Assembly (NCBI GenBank): GCA_017577565.1
Contig: PKRH01000028.1
Span: 1 to 30,897 of the forward strand
Direction of reading: 5' to 3'
DNA length: 30,897 bases
Source: Thermoanaerobacterales bacterium
GTDB lineage: Bacteria; Actinomycetota; Acidimicrobiia; Acidimicrobiales; JACDCH01
Below are positions 21,628-29,256 of this stretch, one piece after another. Made by a program: the position numbers and the translations under genes. Every line of letters starts with the position of its first letter. Within the stretch, counting starts at the first letter, position 1. The notes beneath the pieces were generated by a model that saw only the letters and a list, made by a program, of their open reading frames with translations, was not told the DNA's origin and searched no databases.

Positions 21628-23101
21628 GGCGCCGATCGTAGGGACGGCCGCCGCGGGCGACACGCCCGCCGCCGGCGCCCCCGCTGCGGGTGGCGTGGCC
21701 GCCGGGGCGTGGGCGAGGAGGTCGTCGAGCTCGGCCCGGATGCCTTGCGCCAGCACGTCGACGTCGTCCGCGGTGTCGGCGTCGGCGGTGACGCCGAAGG
21801 CCAGCTCGCCGTCGTAGCTGAACACGGCCACCCCGACCCGCAGCGGCGCGGCCAGCGGCACGTAGGGGAGCGCCCGCAGCAGGCGGCGCCCGCACGACCA
21901 GAGGGGGAACTGCGGGCCGGGCACGTTGGTCGTCACGGTGTCGAGCTGGCCCATGCGCCGGGCGGCCCGGGTGGCGACCCGCATGCCGAGCGACAGCAGC
22001 ATGGCGGGGGCGAACACCCCGAGCGAGGTGAGGGCCTCGGCGGCCACCGCCTGCTTCGACCGCTTGAGGTCGGCCAGCTGGGCACCGATGGCGGCCAGCC
22101 GCTCGACCGGGTCGTCGGCCCCCACGGGGAGCTCGGCGAACATCGCCGACACCCGGTTCTCCAGGGTGCCGTCGCCGACGGCCGTGCCGCGGTCGTCGCG
22201 GGGCCGCACCGACACCGGGACGAGCGACCGCAGCACGCGGCCCTCCACGTCCTCGCCCCGGGACACCAGCAGGTCGCGGAACCCGCGGGTGATCAGCGCC
22301 AGCACGACGTCGTTGAGCGTGCCGCCGTGGCGGCGGCGCACGGCCTTGGCGTCCGCCAGCGGCAGGGCCGTCCAGGTGTAGCGGCGGTGGGGGCCGATCG
22401 GCCCGTTGAGGCTGGTGGGCGGCGTCGGCCGCACGACGCCCGACAGCGCCACCGACCCCCGCAGGACCTCGCGGGCGGCGTCGACCAGCCGGCCGGGGCG
22501 GCGCAGCACCGCGCCGGCCGCCCGGGCCTGCTCGTAGGGGCTGGTCGCCAGGTCGACGGCGGCGTCGCGGGCCAGGCGGACGGGCGAGGGGAGAGGCTCG
22601 GGCCGCCAGGGGTCGTCCCCGACCGGGGGCGGCTCGGGGCCGAGGTCGAGGGTCACGGCCAGCAGCTCGGCGCCGGACACGCCGTCGACGAGGCAGTGGT
22701 GGACCTTGGCCACGGAGCGCCCACCGGTCCTCGGCCAGGCCCTCGACCACCCACATCTCCCACAGCGGCTTGCTGCGGTCGAGGCGCTGGGACATGACCC
22801 GACCGACCAGGCGCTGCAGCTCGGCGTCGCCGCCCGGCCGGGGCAGCGCGGTGTGGCGCACGTGGTGGTCGAGGCGGAAGTGGGGGTCGTCGACCCACAC
22901 CGGGCGGCCCAGCCCCAGCGGCACGGTGCGGACGCGCTGGCGGTAGCGGGGCACCCGGTGCAGGCGACCGGCGAGGGTGCGGCGGAACTCGTCGATGCCC
23001 GGCGGCGGCCCGGCGAAGATCCCGATCGCCCCGATGTGCATGTGGTTCACGTCGTCCTCGACGTGGAGGAACGACGCGTCGAGCGGGCTCAGGCGGTCCA
23101 T
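21628..23101 (-). pseudogene. WS/DGAT-type O-acyltransferase, interrupted by a +1 frameshift
   Basis: The gene encodes a wax ester synthase/diacylglycerol acyltransferase-like enzyme that would make triacylglycerol or wax esters at the membrane. The first 129 codons (23101-22715) give the classic start MDRLSPLDASFLHVEDD and end in GLAEDRWAL. The rest, including the catalytic HHxxxDG (VHHCLVDGVSG), continues from 22713 in another frame. Deleting the single C at 22714 (minus strand) restores a continuous protein of about 460 residues, the usual family length. Later conserved parts are intact (NDVVLALITRGFRDLL, NVPGPQFPLW). Codon use is normal on both sides, so the lesion is recent or a sequencing error. 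The ATG has GAGGAGG upstream. The frame runs on without a stop into an ArsC domain. Confidence 0.85.
21635..21640 (-). promoter_or_regulatory. Possible internal -10 box for the ArsC domain
   Basis: TACGAT on the minus strand lies 7 nt before an in-frame GTG at 21627. It is the same hexamer and spacing class as upstream of the first DUF4190 gene. Confidence 0.35.
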
Positions 23102-23173
23102 GGGCCCTCCTCGCTGGGGCGGACGCCGGCGCCCATCGAACCACGTCGGGCGCGCGGCCGTCGCCGGGGCGCG

Positions 23174-23206
23174 GCGTGGGACCGGCCGGGCGGGCCGGTC
23201 CCACGC
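23174..23206 (-). terminator. Terminator hairpin of the MetY gene
   Basis: GCGTGGGACCGGCC-GGGCG-GGCCGGTCCCACGC is a perfect 14-bp stem about 40 bp after the MetY stop. It has no T tract and is the longest perfect stem I noted. Confidence 0.65.
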
Positions 23207-23246
23207 CCTCGTCGTGCTCCTGGTCGGGCTCGCCGGCCCCGCCGTC

Positions 23247-24563
23247 TCAGACCTTGGCGGCGGCGAAGCCCTGCTCGAGGTCGGCGATGATGTCGTCGAT
23301 CGACTCGAGGCCGACCGAGAGGCGCACCAGGCCCGGGTCGACGCCCGCGGCGAGCTGCTCCTCCTCGGTGAGCTGGCTGTGGGTGGTCGTGGCCGGGTGG
23401 ATGGCCAGGCTGCGCACGTCGCCGATGTTGGCCACGTGGCTGTGCAGGGTCAGCGCCTCGACGAAGCGCTGGCCGGCCTCCTTGCCGCCCTCGATGACGA
23501 AGGCCGGCACCGAGCCGAAGCCCCGGCCCCGGGCGAGGCGCTCGGCCCGCTCGTGCCAGGGCGAGTCCGGGTGCCCGGCGAACTGGACGCTGCGGACCTG
23601 CGGGTGGTCGGCCAGGTACTCGACGACCTTGCGGGCGTTGTCGTTGTGCCGCTCGACCCGCAGGCTCAGGGTCTCGATGCCCTGGAGCAGCAGGAAGGCG
23701 TTGAAGGGGCTGATGGCCGGGCCGATGTCGCGCAGCAGCTGGACCCGGGCCTTGATGATGTAGGCGCCGGGCCCGAGCGCCTCCCAGTACTTCAGGCCGT
23801 GGTAGCTGGGGTCGGGCTCGGTGAAGCCGGGGTGCTTGCCGCTGGCGCCGAAGTCGAAGCTGCCGCCGTCGACGATGACACCGGCGATCGAGTTGCCGTG
23901 GCCCCCGAGGAACTTGGTGGCCGAGTGGACCACGATGTCGGCGCCCCACTCGAGCGGGCGGACGAGCCAGGGGGTCGCCACCGTGTTGTCGACGATGAGC
24001 GGCACGCCGTTCTCGTGGGCCACGCCGGCGACGCCCTCGATGTCGAGGAAGTCGTTGCGGGGGTTGCCGATCGTCTCGCCGAAGAAGGCCTTGGTGTTGG
24101 GCCGGACCGCCCGGCGCCACTCGTCGAGGTCGTCGGGGTCGGTGACGAAGGTGACCTCGATGCCCATCTTCGGCAGCGTGTGGCGGAACAGGTTGTAGGT
24201 GCCGCCGTAGAGCGAGGTCGACGAGACGATGTGGTCGCCGGCCTGGGCCAGGTTGAGGATGGCGAGCGTCTCGGCCGACTGGCCGCTGGCCGTGGCCAGC
24301 GCGCCGGGCAGGCCGATGGCCGTGTCGGGCGCGCCCTCCAGCGACGCCACCCGGGCCTCGAGCACGGCCTGGGTGGGGTTCATGATGCGGGTGTAGATGT
24401 TGCCGACCTCGGCCAGCCCGAAGAGCTTGGCCGCGTGCTCCGAGTCGCGGAACGTGTAGCTCGTGGTCTGGTAGATCGGCACCGCCCGCGCGTAGGTCTC
24501 GCTGTCGGGCACCTGCCCCGCGTGGATCTGCCGGGTCTCGAATCCCCAGGTCTCGGTGGTCAT
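23247..24563 (-). CDS. metY: O-acetylhomoserine sulfhydrylase (MetY-type)
   Basis: This 438-aa PLP enzyme of the Cys/Met metabolism family should make homocysteine from O-acetylhomoserine and sulfide in methionine synthesis. The N-terminus FETRQIHAGQVPD is typical of MetY. Cofactor features are visible: YTRIMNPT at about 57-64, the pyridine-ring Asp in IVDNTVATPWLVRPLEWGAD, and the PLP lysine in HSATKFLGGHG (about 202-212). The length and the extra insertion before the C-terminus separate it from MetB/MetC. The ATG has AGGAGGA upstream. The 75-bp leader contains an AT-richer tract around 24585-24615 that likely holds the promoter; I cannot assign a riboswitch. It appears to be a single-gene unit. 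Confidence 0.92.
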   Translation of the reverse strand: MTTETWGFETRQIHAGQVPDSETYARAVPIYQTTSYTFRDSEHAAKLFGLAEVGNIYTRIMNPTQAVLEARVASLEGAPDTAIGLPGALATASGQSAETLAILNLAQAGDHIVSSTSLYGGTYNLFRHTLPKMGIEVTFVTDPDDLDEWRRAVRPNTKAFFGETIGNPRNDFLDIEGVAGVAHENGVPLIVDNTVATPWLVRPLEWGADIVVHSATKFLGGHGNSIAGVIVDGGSFDFGASGKHPGFTEPDPSYHGLKYWEALGPGAYIIKARVQLLRDIGPAISPFNAFLLLQGIETLSLRVERHNDNARKVVEYLADHPQVRSVQFAGHPDSPWHERAERLARGRGFGSVPAFVIEGGKEAGQRFVEALTLHSHVANIGDVRSLAIHPATTTHSQLTEEEQLAAGVDPGLVRLSVGLESIDDIIADLEQGFAAAKV

Positions 24564-24613
24564 CGTCGGGGAGTCCTCCTGCGAGTCTGAAATCCGACCG
24601 AGTAGATCAGGTT

Positions 24614-24630
24614 TTGCCCGTCGGGGGCAA
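24614..24630 (-). terminator. Terminator hairpin after UBP zinc-finger gene
   Basis: TTGCCC-GTCGG-GGGCAA is a 6-bp stem just after the zinc-finger stop and in front of the MetY promoter region. Confidence 0.45.
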
Positions 24631-24638
24631 GCCCCAGG

Positions 24639-24935
24639 TCAGGGGTGCGACGGGGCCGGCGCCGCGCCCGGGACGTCGAAGGCGACCTGGTCCGCGTAGC
24701 ACCACCACCAGTCCTCGCCGGGCTCGAACGACCGCACGAGCGGGTGGTCGGGGTGGGCGCGCCAGTGCGCGGTGGCGTGGCGGTTGGGCGAGCTGTCGCA
24801 GCAGCCCACGTGACCGCAGGTCTGGCAGACCCGCAGGTGGACCCAGCGGTCGCCGGTGCGCAGGCAGTCCTCGCAGCCGTCGGCCGAGGGCGTCACCTCG
24901 CGGGCGGTGTCGAGGTGGGTGCAGGGGTCGGCCAT
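24639..24935 (-). CDS. UBP-type zinc-finger protein
   Basis: This 98-aa cytosolic protein is almost entirely a UBP/ZnF (BUZ-type) zinc-binding domain. Candidate ligands are Cys5, His7, Cys21, Cys24, Cys37, Cys40, His42, Cys45, His53, His57 and His64. CQTCGHVGCCDSSPNRHATAH and HPLVRSFEPGEDWWWCY (in parts) match eukaryotic UBP fingers that bind the ubiquitin C-terminus. Actinobacteria have many such stand-alone proteins although most lack ubiquitin; their role is unknown. The ATG follows GAGGAGG. Confidence 0.88.
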   Translation of the reverse strand: MADPCTHLDTAREVTPSADGCEDCLRTGDRWVHLRVCQTCGHVGCCDSSPNRHATAHWRAHPDHPLVRSFEPGEDWWWCYADQVAFDVPGAAPAPSHP

Positions 24936-25004
24936 CGGGCCCTCCTCGTCGCGCGCCCGCCGCCCGCGACGCTACCCGGGCCGGGCCCGGATCGCCCCCG
25001 GGGG

Positions 25005-25718
25005 TCAGCCGCTCTCGGCCACCCGGAAGCGGGCCAGGTCGGCGGCGCCGGTCTCGCGCACCCGTTCCAGGGTGGGCCCCCGGAGCACCTCCTTGGTCTG
25101 CGCGTAGGCGGTCCGGTCGTACTCGCCCAGGCGCCGGGCCTCGGCGATCGCCTCGGCCTCGACCTGCTCGGGCGCGACGACCCGGTCGAGGTAGCCGACC
25201 TCGGCGGCGCCGTGGGGGTCGTAGACCCGGGCGGCGAGCGTGGCGGGCACCAGCGCCCGCCGGTCGAGCCGGTCCTCGGCCAGCGCCACGGCGAACACCG
25301 GCAGCGGCATGCCGATCGACGTCTCGTTCAGGCCGATCTTGGCGGGCACGTCGGCGCCGACGCGCACGTCGGCGGTGAGCACGAGCAGCGCCCCGGCGGC
25401 CAGCGCGTGCCCGGTGACGGCGACGACGACGGGCTGCGGGTGGACGTAGAGGCGCATGAGCAGCCGGCCGCCGTGGGCGACCAGCTCCCGGGCGGCCTCG
25501 GGGCCGGCGGTCATCACCGACAGGTCGAAGCCGGCGCAGAACATCTTCTCCCGCCCGACGATGCACACCGCCCGGGCCTCGTCCTGCGCCCGGTCGAGCG
25601 CGGCGTCCAGGCTGTCGATGACGGCCGAGGTGAGCACGTTGGCCTTGCCGTCGTCGAAGCGCACGACGGCGACGCCGTCCTCGATCGTCGTGGAGACCGG
25701 TCCCCTCGCATCACCCAT
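25005..25718 (-). CDS. Crotonase-fold enoyl-CoA hydratase/isomerase family protein
   Basis: This 237-aa cytosolic protein has the crotonase fold. The oxyanion-hole segments are KMFCAGFDLSVM (about 58-69) and VTGHALAAGALLVLTADVRVG (about 99-119). The region expected to hold the second catalytic Glu reads KIGLNETSIGMPLP (about 126-139), which has a Glu but not the usual PE-GGxP pattern. The reaction may therefore be hydration, isomerisation or thioester hydrolysis in fatty-acid breakdown, and I cannot decide. It is slightly short for the family. TAACGT lies 8 nt before the ATG, without a ribosome site. Confidence 0.87.
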   Translation of the reverse strand: MGDARGPVSTTIEDGVAVVRFDDGKANVLTSAVIDSLDAALDRAQDEARAVCIVGREKMFCAGFDLSVMTAGPEAARELVAHGGRLLMRLYVHPQPVVVAVTGHALAAGALLVLTADVRVGADVPAKIGLNETSIGMPLPVFAVALAEDRLDRRALVPATLAARVYDPHGAAEVGYLDRVVAPEQVEAEAIAEARRLGEYDRTAYAQTKEVLRGPTLERVRETGAADLARFRVAESG

Positions 25719-25726
25719 GCGACCGG

Positions 25727-25732
25727 ACGTTA
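25727..25732 (-). promoter_or_regulatory. Leaderless -10 box of the crotonase gene
   Basis: TAACGT on the minus strand ends 8 nt before the ATG at 25718. Confidence 0.45.
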
Positions 25733-25783
25733 CGGCCCCCGGGCGGCCGGTGCGAACCCCTCGTCGGCGGGGCTGCGGCGGGC

Positions 25784-25798
25784 GTGCGCACGGCGCAC
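25784..25798. promoter_or_regulatory. Inverted repeat before the YjbQ gene
   Basis: GTGCGC-ACG-GCGCAC is a perfect 6-bp inverted repeat 9 bp before the GTG at 25808, in the divergent crotonase/YjbQ promoter region. The regulator is unknown. Confidence 0.35.
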
Positions 25799-25807
25799 AC
25801 TGGCGCG

Positions 25808-26212
25808 GTGCGCACCCAGACGCTCAGCTACACGACCGGCGCGACCGAGACCGTGCTGGACATCACCCGCGACTGCGAGGCGTTCGTGGCCGGCGCCGGC
25901 GACGGCCTCCTGCACGTGTTCGTGCCGCACGCCACGGCCGGCGTCGCGCTGATCGAGACCGGCGCCGGCTCCGAGGAGGACCTGCTGCGGGCGCTGCGGG
26001 ACCTGCTGCCCCCCGACGACCGCTGGCGCCACCGCCACGGGTCGCCGGGCCACGGGCGCACCCACGTCATGCCGGCGCTCGTCCCGCCGTACGCGACCGT
26101 GCCGGTCGAGGGCGGCCGGCTGGTGCTCGGCACCTGGCAGAGCATCTGCCTCGTCGACCTCAACGTCGACAACCCCCGGCGGGAGGTGCGCCTCTCGTTC
26201 CTGCCCGGCTGA
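25808..26212 (+). CDS. YjbQ family protein (UPF0047)
   Basis: This 134-aa cytosolic protein shows the YjbQ/UPF0047 signatures: VFVPHATAGVALIETG (about 38-53), a loop GSPGHGRTHVMPALVPP with conserved histidines, and LGTWQSICLVDLN (about 108-120). Homologues have weak thiamine-phosphate synthase activity in E. coli, and the true role is unsettled. The GTG start is preferred over the upstream in-frame codons because the family begins with a short beta-strand at this point. It precedes the HerA-like gene by 58 bp. Confidence 0.88.
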   Translation: MRTQTLSYTTGATETVLDITRDCEAFVAGAGDGLLHVFVPHATAGVALIETGAGSEEDLLRALRDLLPPDDRWRHRHGSPGHGRTHVMPALVPPYATVPVEGGRLVLGTWQSICLVDLNVDNPRREVRLSFLPG

Positions 26213-26256
26213 GCCCGGGCCGGCGACCCATGCCCCGGCGTGTCACAGCCGGTGGA

Positions 26257-26262
26257 TAAGTT
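26257..26262 (+). promoter_or_regulatory. Leaderless -10 box of the HerA-SbcDC operon
   Basis: TAAGTT lies 8 nt before the ATG at 26271 and no ribosome site precedes it. This is the only visible promoter for the three-gene operon. Confidence 0.45.
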
Positions 26263-26270
26263 CGGTCGCC

Positions 26271-28025
26271 ATGGACGCACCTGCCGACGGCACGGCTCCC
26301 GGGGACGCCCCCTCGCCCGTCGTCGGGCGCGTCATCGGCACCGAGCCGTCCACCCCGCTCGAGTTCTGGGTCGGGGTGGGCGAGGGCTCCTACCTGCAGC
26401 TCGACGACGTCGTCGTGGTCGACCGGGTGCTGCCCGACGGCCAGCCGCTCCGCATCTCGGGCGTCGTGTCGCAGGTCCGGGCCGTCCACGAGGGGGCCCG
26501 GATGGACAGCGACGTGTTCCTCGTCGCCGACGGCGTCCTGCCCGCCCGGGTCAGCGAGGCGGCGCAGGTCATGGCCACCCGGTTCGACCCCGAGATCTTC
26601 GTGCCGCCGCTGCCGGGCGAGCCGGTGCGCAAGGCCACCGGGGCCGAGCGGGAGGACGCCCTGCTCTTCAGCCAGATGCGCAGCCTGCTGCCCGCCGGGC
26701 TGTCCCGCGACGAGGAGCCCTTCTACCTCAACCTCGAGTTCCTCGACGGCACCCGGGGCGCGCACGTGAACATCAGCGGCGTCTCGGGCGTCGCCACCAA
26801 GACCACCTACGCCACCTTCCTGCTCTACAGCCTCTTCCACTCCGGGGTCCTCGGGGCCGAGGCGGCCAACACCAAGGCGCTGATCTTCAACGTCAAGGGC
26901 GAGGACCTCCTCTTCCTCGACAAGCCGAACGTCGCGCTGGCCGACGACCAGCCCGAGCTCTACCGCCGCCTGGGGCTGCCGGCCGGGCCGTTCGGGTCGG
27001 TCGCCTTCTTCGCGCCGCCGGTGCGCGACGACCCCAACGCCAGCCCCGACGTCGCCTCCCGCCAGCGCGACGTCACCTCGTTCTTCTGGACGATCGAGGA
27101 CCTCTGCCGCGACGAGCTGCTGCCCTTCCTCTTCGCCGACGCCGAGGACGACCGCCAGCAGTACGCCATGGTCGTCCACAACGTCGTGGCCCAGCTGCGG
27201 CGCTCGTACGAGCCGGTGGGCGACGGCGCGGTGGCGATCGACGGCCGGGTGGTGCGCACGTTCGACGAGCTCGTCGACCTGATCGACGACAAGGTCGACC
27301 CCGACGGGCCCGACCAGTGGGCGGGGCGGGCCATCGGCGCCGGCACCGTCAACGCCTTCCTGCGCCGGCTGCACGGGGCCCGCCCGCACGTGCGCCACCT
27401 CGTCCGGGCCGACGTCCCCCGGCCCGAGGCCCACCGGGTCGACCTCGAGCGCGCCCAGGTGACGGTCGTCGACATGCACAACCTGAACGACCGGGCCAAG
27501 CGCTTCGTCGTCGGCGTCGTCCTCGGCCAGGCCTTCCGGCGCAAGGAGCGCTCGGGCCAGGCACGGCCGCTGCAGTTCGTCGTGCTCGACGAGCTGAACA
27601 AGTACGCGCCCCGCGAGGGCTTCAGCCCGATCAAGGAGATCCTGCTCGACGTCGCCGAGCGGGGCCGGTCGCTCGGCATCGTGCTCATCGGCGCCCAGCA
27701 GACGGCCAGCGAGGTCGAGCGGCGCATCGTGGCCAACTCGGCCATCCGCGTCGTGGGCCGGCTCGACGCCGCCGAGGCGACCCGGGGCGAGTACGGCTTC
27801 CTGCCGCCCGCCCAGCGCCAGCGGGCCACGATCGTCAAGCCTGGCACGATGATCGTCTCCCAGCCCGAGCTGCCGATCCCGCTCGTCGTCCAGTTCCCGT
27901 TCCCGGCGTGGGCCACCCGGGCCAGCGAGGCCGGCGAGCCCCCGCCGGCACCCGCCGGCGGTGCCGACGGCGCCGCCCCGACCGAGCCGGCCGACGACCC
28001 GTTCGCCGGCTTCCCGGAGCCGTGA
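26271..28025 (+). CDS. HerA-like ATPase with unusual Walker A
   Basis: This 584-aa cytosolic ATPase of the HerA/FtsK type has an N-terminal HAS-barrel-like domain (about 17-115, with GRVIGTEPSTPLEFWV). The P-loop is the atypical G170-VSGVAT-K177-T178 (the family norm is GxxGxGKT; here the glycine before Lys is replaced and the loop is one residue longer). Walker B is LQFVVLDELNKY (Asp440, Glu441), and ERGRSLGIVLIGAQQTASEVE follows as the sensor/arginine-finger region. HerA hexamers translocate on DNA and in archaea work with NurA, Mre11 and Rad50 at broken ends. The sbcD gene starts 20 bp downstream and sbcC follows, so a joint role in end resection is likely. The C-terminus is a low-complexity Ala/Pro tail. 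Confidence 0.8.
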   Translation: MDAPADGTAPGDAPSPVVGRVIGTEPSTPLEFWVGVGEGSYLQLDDVVVVDRVLPDGQPLRISGVVSQVRAVHEGARMDSDVFLVADGVLPARVSEAAQVMATRFDPEIFVPPLPGEPVRKATGAEREDALLFSQMRSLLPAGLSRDEEPFYLNLEFLDGTRGAHVNISGVSGVATKTTYATFLLYSLFHSGVLGAEAANTKALIFNVKGEDLLFLDKPNVALADDQPELYRRLGLPAGPFGSVAFFAPPVRDDPNASPDVASRQRDVTSFFWTIEDLCRDELLPFLFADAEDDRQQYAMVVHNVVAQLRRSYEPVGDGAVAIDGRVVRTFDELVDLIDDKVDPDGPDQWAGRAIGAGTVNAFLRRLHGARPHVRHLVRADVPRPEAHRVDLERAQVTVVDMHNLNDRAKRFVVGVVLGQAFRRKERSGQARPLQFVVLDELNKYAPREGFSPIKEILLDVAERGRSLGIVLIGAQQTASEVERRIVANSAIRVVGRLDAAEATRGEYGFLPPAQRQRATIVKPGTMIVSQPELPIPLVVQFPFPAWATRASEAGEPPPAPAGGADGAAPTEPADDPFAGFPEP

Positions 28026-28044
28026 GCGTGGCGGGGGTGTCGCG

Positions 28045-29256
28045 GTGAAGCTGCTGCACACGGCCGACTGGCACGTCGGCAAGGCCGTCCGGGGCCGGTC
28101 GCGGGCCGCCGAGCACCAGGCCGTCCTGGCCGAGATCGCCGCGGTCGCCGAGCGCGAGTCGGTCGACCTCGTCGTGGTGGCCGGCGACCTGTTCGACACG
28201 GCCAGCCCCTCGCCCGAGGCCGAGCGCATCGTCTACCGGGCCCTGCTCGACCTGGCCGCGGGCGGTCGCCCGGTCGTCGTCGTGGCCGGCAACCACGACT
28301 CGGCGCAGCGGCTGGCGGCCGTGGCCCCGCTGTCCGAGGCCAGCGGCATCCACGTCGCCGCGGCCATCCGGCCGCCGGGGGAGGGCGGCGTGCTCGAGCT
28401 CGACGTCGACGGCGAGCCGGCGCAGGTCGCGCTGCTGCCGTTCCCGTCGCAGCGCTACGTCGTCCGGGCCGACCTGCTGCTCGCCGGCGACGCCGCCGAC
28501 GCCCACGCCGCCTACGCCGACCGGGTGGCCCGCATCGTCCGGGCGCTCACCGCCGGGTTCCGGGCCGACACCGTCAACCTCGTCGTCGGCCACCTCATGG
28601 TCATGGGCGGCACGCTCGGCGGCGGCGAGCGCGGCGCCCACACGGTGTTCGACTACTGGGTCCCGGCCACCGCCTTCCCGGCGGCGGCCCAGTACGTGGC
28701 GCTCGGCCACCTCCACCGGGCCCAGCAGCTCCCCGGCCCGGCGCCGCTGCACTACCCGGGCTCCCCGCTCCAGCTCGACTTCGGCGAGACGGCCAACGAG
28801 CCGCAGGTCAACGTCGTCGCCCTGCGCCCCGGTCGGCCGGCCGAGGTGCGGGCGGTGCCGCTGCGGTCGGGCCGCCGCCTGCGCACGCTGCGGGGGACGC
28901 TGGCCGAGGTGCTGGCCGCGGCGGGCGCGGAGGGGCCGGCGGGTCCCGAGGGGGACGGCGACGCCGGCGCCACGGGCGACCACCTGCGGATCGTGCTCGA
29001 CGAGCGGGCCCGGGCCGGGCTGGCCGACGAGGTGCGGGCCCGCCTGCCGAACGCCGTCGAGGTCGTGCTGGCCGCCCGCGAGGCCGAGGCGGACGGCCCC
29101 CGGCGCACCGCCGACGCCGACCGCCTCCGGCGGACGCCTCACGACCTGTTCGTCGAGTACCTGGCCACCCGGGACGTCGACGACGAGCGCCTCGTCGCCC
29201 TGTTCGACGAGCTGGTCGACGAGCTGGCCTCCACCCCCGGCGAGGTGGCGCCGTGA
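28045..29256 (+). CDS. sbcD: Exonuclease SbcD (Mre11-type nuclease subunit)
   Basis: This 403-aa Mn2+-dependent nuclease subunit of SbcCD trims hairpins and protein-blocked DNA ends. All five phosphoesterase motifs are visible: HTADWHVGK (Asp8, His10), AGDLFDTASPS, AGNHDSAQRL, VVGHLMVMGG, and YVALGHLHRAQ. A capping domain follows (about 290-400). The GTG start at 28045 has GGGGGTG upstream and is where the family begins. It overlaps sbcC by 4 bases (GTGA). The linker at about 290-312 is rich in Gly and Ala. Confidence 0.93.
   Translation: MKLLHTADWHVGKAVRGRSRAAEHQAVLAEIAAVAERESVDLVVVAGDLFDTASPSPEAERIVYRALLDLAAGGRPVVVVAGNHDSAQRLAAVAPLSEASGIHVAAAIRPPGEGGVLELDVDGEPAQVALLPFPSQRYVVRADLLLAGDAADAHAAYADRVARIVRALTAGFRADTVNLVVGHLMVMGGTLGGGERGAHTVFDYWVPATAFPAAAQYVALGHLHRAQQLPGPAPLHYPGSPLQLDFGETANEPQVNVVALRPGRPAEVRAVPLRSGRRLRTLRGTLAEVLAAAGAEGPAGPEGDGDAGATGDHLRIVLDERARAGLADEVRARLPNAVEVVLAAREAEADGPRRTADADRLRRTPHDLFVEYLATRDVDDERLVALFDELVDELASTPGEVAP

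Noticed and set aside
22711..22720. Programmed +1 frameshift in the acyltransferase gene
   Set aside because: There is no slippery codon, no in-frame stop at the shift and no stimulatory structure that I can see. An indel is simpler.
18773..23101. A 1,442-codon minus-strand frame through the MMPL gene
   Set aside because: It is the antisense of the MMPL transporter joined to the real first 129 codons of the acyltransferase. The antisense part is low-complexity His/Asp/Arg sequence typical of GC-rich shadows.
26160..28229. A 689-codon minus-strand frame
   Set aside because: It is antisense to the HerA-like gene and has the usual His/Val/Asp-rich shadow composition.
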